Assembly (NCBI GenBank): GCA_001632425.1
Contig: KV425562.1
Span: 427,285-491,284 of the forward strand
Length of the DNA stretch: 64,000 nt
Source of the DNA: Neolentinus lepideus HHB14362 ss-1
Lineage: Eukaryota; Basidiomycota; Agaricomycetes; Gloeophyllales; Gloeophyllaceae
Reading direction: 5' to 3'
In this document: in pieces, positions 59,341 through 64,000 of the stretch
Numbering within the stretch: position 1 is the first letter of the stretch
Layout: every line of letters starts with the position of its first letter
Program-made: the position numbers and the translations under genes
The notes under the pieces: generated by a model
The model's database searches: none
What the model was told of the DNA's origin: nothing
The model's input: only the letters and a program-made list of their open reading frames with translations

Positions 59341-59798
59341 GCGGAGCAAAGGTGCGAGCCATTAATGCGGAGTACAGCCCCAAGCACGTTGCGAGAAGTG
59401 AACCAGTCCTTACAGAATGCTCACCATGCACAGATGAGCCGAGGCCAAGCTGGAGCTCTGGTGTTAGCCAGGCAGTTTTGAGCAACGTTGAATTGAGAGG
59501 GATAAACCTCGCGGGCTGCGCCGGAAAGCGGAAGTGATCGTTTTCCGCTACGTGTCTGGGAGGATCTACTCGTGTTGCCATATCTGTTGATCAGGCGGGA
59601 TCAGTTGGAGGGCCCAGCAAGTTGGGAGTGAATGCAGGAACGGCGTTGGCATGATTAATTTGGTGCCCCAAATCAGGGCGTGGCAGAGGCAGTACCATCG
59701 CAGGGAAATGATGAGCGGCCAAGTATAACAATGTGGCAGCGTGTGGCACGAAGTGGCTGAAACAACAGACGGCCCCAAAAGACGGTGGCGGAGTATCT

Positions 59799-59920
59799 GC
59801 GGGGAATAGGGGGTGGCGGGCCGAACGCCGGGTTACGTAGTGCGGGGTTCGGACTGTCGGGGCCCCAGATTGACGGAGCCACGTGGGCGGGACCGGTGGC
59901 AGGCACGCAGTACTGCGGGG
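59799..59920. promoter_or_regulatory. Cluster of CreA/Mig1-like SYGGRG sites upstream of the repressor gene
   Basis: GCGGGG occurs at 59799-59804, 59842-59847 and 59915-59920, and CTGGGG on the minus strand at 59863-59868. All fit the 5'-SYGGRG-3' site bound by CreA and Mig1 relatives. They lie 610-730 bases upstream of the CreA-like ATG and may mediate autoregulation. The short consensus and the GC-rich surroundings make chance matches likely. Confidence 0.35.
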
Positions 59921-60529
59921 CCAAGATGAAGCGGGTGGCAACTCGGCCCTTGGAAATCATATGAGACGAGGAAATTTGAGAACGCGTTGCCCGTACTTGA
60001 AGCAGCCTCGGCACTGTCTCTGTCGTTCTCCGCACCTCCAGGCCTGCCTCCTCCCCCGCATCCGTCGCCATCACGAAGGCCTTACGTATCCAGCCTAACC
60101 TTCTGCGGCATCTTCGCATTGCCTTTCACGTGTCAAACACCATTACGCTCGGTGGCTGCAGCCTTATCCATACCTTATCCGTTTCTCCTCATTCTTCTTC
60201 CTTCCGGACATAGTCCAGCCTCCATCCTTCTGCTGCTGTAACTCCTTCCACCGAGCGATATCGCCGCGACCCGCCCTGGAATACCCGCAAAGTACTCCCA
60301 TAGAACACCTGCCATAGACGAGATAAGTTATTGATAGAACCCACTCAGTAGAGTCCAGCACAGTCGAGACTGTATCCCGATCCGACCCTACTTTCTACGG
60401 TACGTCAGTTCCACCATTGCAGAGTCTGCTTTCTCAGAGTGACGCCATCCGAACTTACTCCTTGCTTGTACTTTCAGTCCCAAACACTCTTCAGCTTCCT
60501 CACTTGCCGACCATTGGATCTCCTTCACC

Positions 60530-62615
<2,086 letters not shown>

Positions 62616-63221
62616 AGCGCACGGGCGACGATCAGGTCTTCCTGTATTTATGTCAGCTGAATTACTTATTATTCTCGAGACTGCATACCATTGCTTATCC
62701 CCCATCCGTATTTAGTATTTATTTCATCCTCACTTCGTATAGACAACATAGACTCATTGATGATATCCCCCCTCTCCGATTATAGACTCGCCTTAGATAC
62801 ATTGTCAGAGCTTTTTTGGTTTACCCAGCGCTCCTCGTGCATTCTGTACGATTCGTAATTTGGACGATGATCGACGGGCACAACCTTTTGCTGTATCCAG
62901 ATAGCATATATATATTGTTACATGTTACCAGTGACACTTCGAGTCCAGCTGTAGCGTGTTACACTAGATCTTGAAAGCTACTCGAAACTTTGCTTCTCCC
63001 GGCTACCACTTCGCACTTGACATGGTCATGAACGAGCTCCTCTTATCTCACACTAGTACTGGATAATCCCCTGATTCATACAAAGATCTTGAGTGTCTTC
63101 TGTGTTTTCATTTGATCGGAGGTCGGTTATATATCGGACGCGTAACTGAATTGAACGGCCAGTCTGAGACTCTCAAGACAGCATATACTAGTGCAACAAC
63201 CATCACTTTTATCCCTGTATC
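62616..63221. other. Intergenic, no gene seen
   Basis: About 600 bases between the CreA-like stop codon and the WD40 gene start. It contains ATATATATATTG near 62909 and otherwise nothing that I can identify. Confidence 0.45.
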
Positions 63222-64000
63222 ATGACCGAGGCGTCCAGAAAACGGCGAAGGGTTGCCTTCGGATCTGCAGACTGCTTAAACCTTAGGGTGTATGAACGAG
63301 CCAGGATCGACTCCATCGAAGGGTTCCTTCGAAGGGGGCTGCCATACTCCAGGTTGCGTACGCTCAAGTAGATGGTGGGCTGTCATTGAACAGACGAGCG
63401 TTGATGCCACTTACAGGAAACTGACTGCGCATACGTCCTGCGTAAATGCACTGGCCCTGTCCTCGGACGGAGGTAGGTGGATAGCGAGCGCTGGTGACGG
63501 TAAGCTGCCTAATTTTATTTCTAGCGAGGGTCCTTATGTTATGAGGTATCACTGCAGACTTGCGGGTTCTTTTGTGGGACTTCCACCAAGAGGACGTGGT
63601 AACGCCCTCTGGATCATTTCTCGGGCCGACGGTGAGCTTTTCAGGGCAGGTCCGAGACTGAGACACATTAATATTCTTATACTGGGATGAAGAGCAACGT
63701 TTTCACGGTGGAATTTTCTGCCAACAATCGGTATCTCTACGTGTCAGTACATCTCAATACACCTCATGGACCAAACAGTGAACTAAGCTGACAGTGGCGA
63801 CACTGACAATAACATCTACAAATATGATCTATCCGAATTGCACAATGCTACAGGAGCCGCTAACGCAGGGCTTCCTTGTGATGCGATCCGGTGTCACCAT
63901 GTTAGCACCAGCTTGCAGATGAGTCTCACGTCCTCCACTAATATATGAATCGCAATTTAGGATTCTGTGCGATCGATATCATGCCATCCCTGGCAAGACG
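63222..64000 (+). CDS. WD40 repeat protein, 5' part only (runs off window)
   Basis: ATG at 63222 begins MTEASRKRRRVAFGSADCLN, a basic, possibly nuclear start. Removing a 60-odd-base intron at 63355-63416 joins SR to KLTAHTSCVNALALSSDGG and then RWIASAGD, a WD40 blade. The next exons give DLRVLLWDFHQEDVV, then NVFTVEFSANNRYLYV and GDTDNNIYKYDLSELHN. The pattern (HTSCVNAL.. SDGR..SAGDD) recalls DCAF5/6-like WD proteins, substrate receptors of CUL4 ligases, but that is a guess from one and a half blades. The gene continues past 64000. Confidence 0.78.

Overview
This is nuclear DNA from a filamentous basidiomycete, most likely an agaricomycete. The evidence is dense genes cut by many 50-75 bp GT-AG introns, an ergothioneine synthase fusion, a Mig1/CreA-type zinc-finger repressor, a DUF6532 gene, and a large KDZ (Kyakuja-Dileera-Zisupton) DNA transposon carrying a CxC1-type transposase. 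I saw no rRNA, tRNA or CRISPR array.

Layout. 0-5 kb is repeat-rich: a DUF6532 gene, an unknown gene, and an almost perfect 183+71+183 bp palindrome (MITE-like) inside a larger decayed inverted duplication. 5-14 kb holds an intact cytochrome P450, a glutathione S-transferase remnant, an aldo/keto reductase, the NAD(P)HX epimerase, and a dead P450 paralogue. 14-26 kb is mostly conserved genes: an S28 serine peptidase divergent from a MYND-finger protein, a poorly resolved F-box-like gene, ORC6, an alpha/beta hydrolase, a small unknown protein, and a class I sirtuin.

26-42 kb holds two paralogous HGGG-type esterases now separated by an 11,062 bp KDZ element (28945-40006). The element has 232 bp terminal inverted repeats and 8 bp target duplications (GACAGAAC). 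It encodes a multi-exon transposase with a C-terminal Ulp1-like protease region, one large accessory gene on the same strand, and one shorter gene on the other strand. A decayed helicase fragment lies just outside it.

42-64 kb is conserved again: APC2 (cullin-like ubiquitin ligase subunit), a DHHC palmitoyltransferase divergent from an F-box-like gene, a thioesterase-like protein, EGT1, a severin-type gelsolin, then about 4.4 kb without a recognisable gene but with degenerate repeats. The window closes with the CreA/Mig1-like repressor and the start of a WD40 gene.

The genes do not form one pathway. Housekeeping genes (cell cycle: ORC6, APC2; redox and repair: EGT1, NAXE; cytoskeleton: severin; carbon regulation: CreA) are interleaved with accessory enzymes (P450, AKR, esterases) whose surroundings carry the pseudogenes and mobile DNA. 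Exon boundaries were read by eye from splice consensus and reading frame. Where no joins are given, coordinates span start to stop codon.
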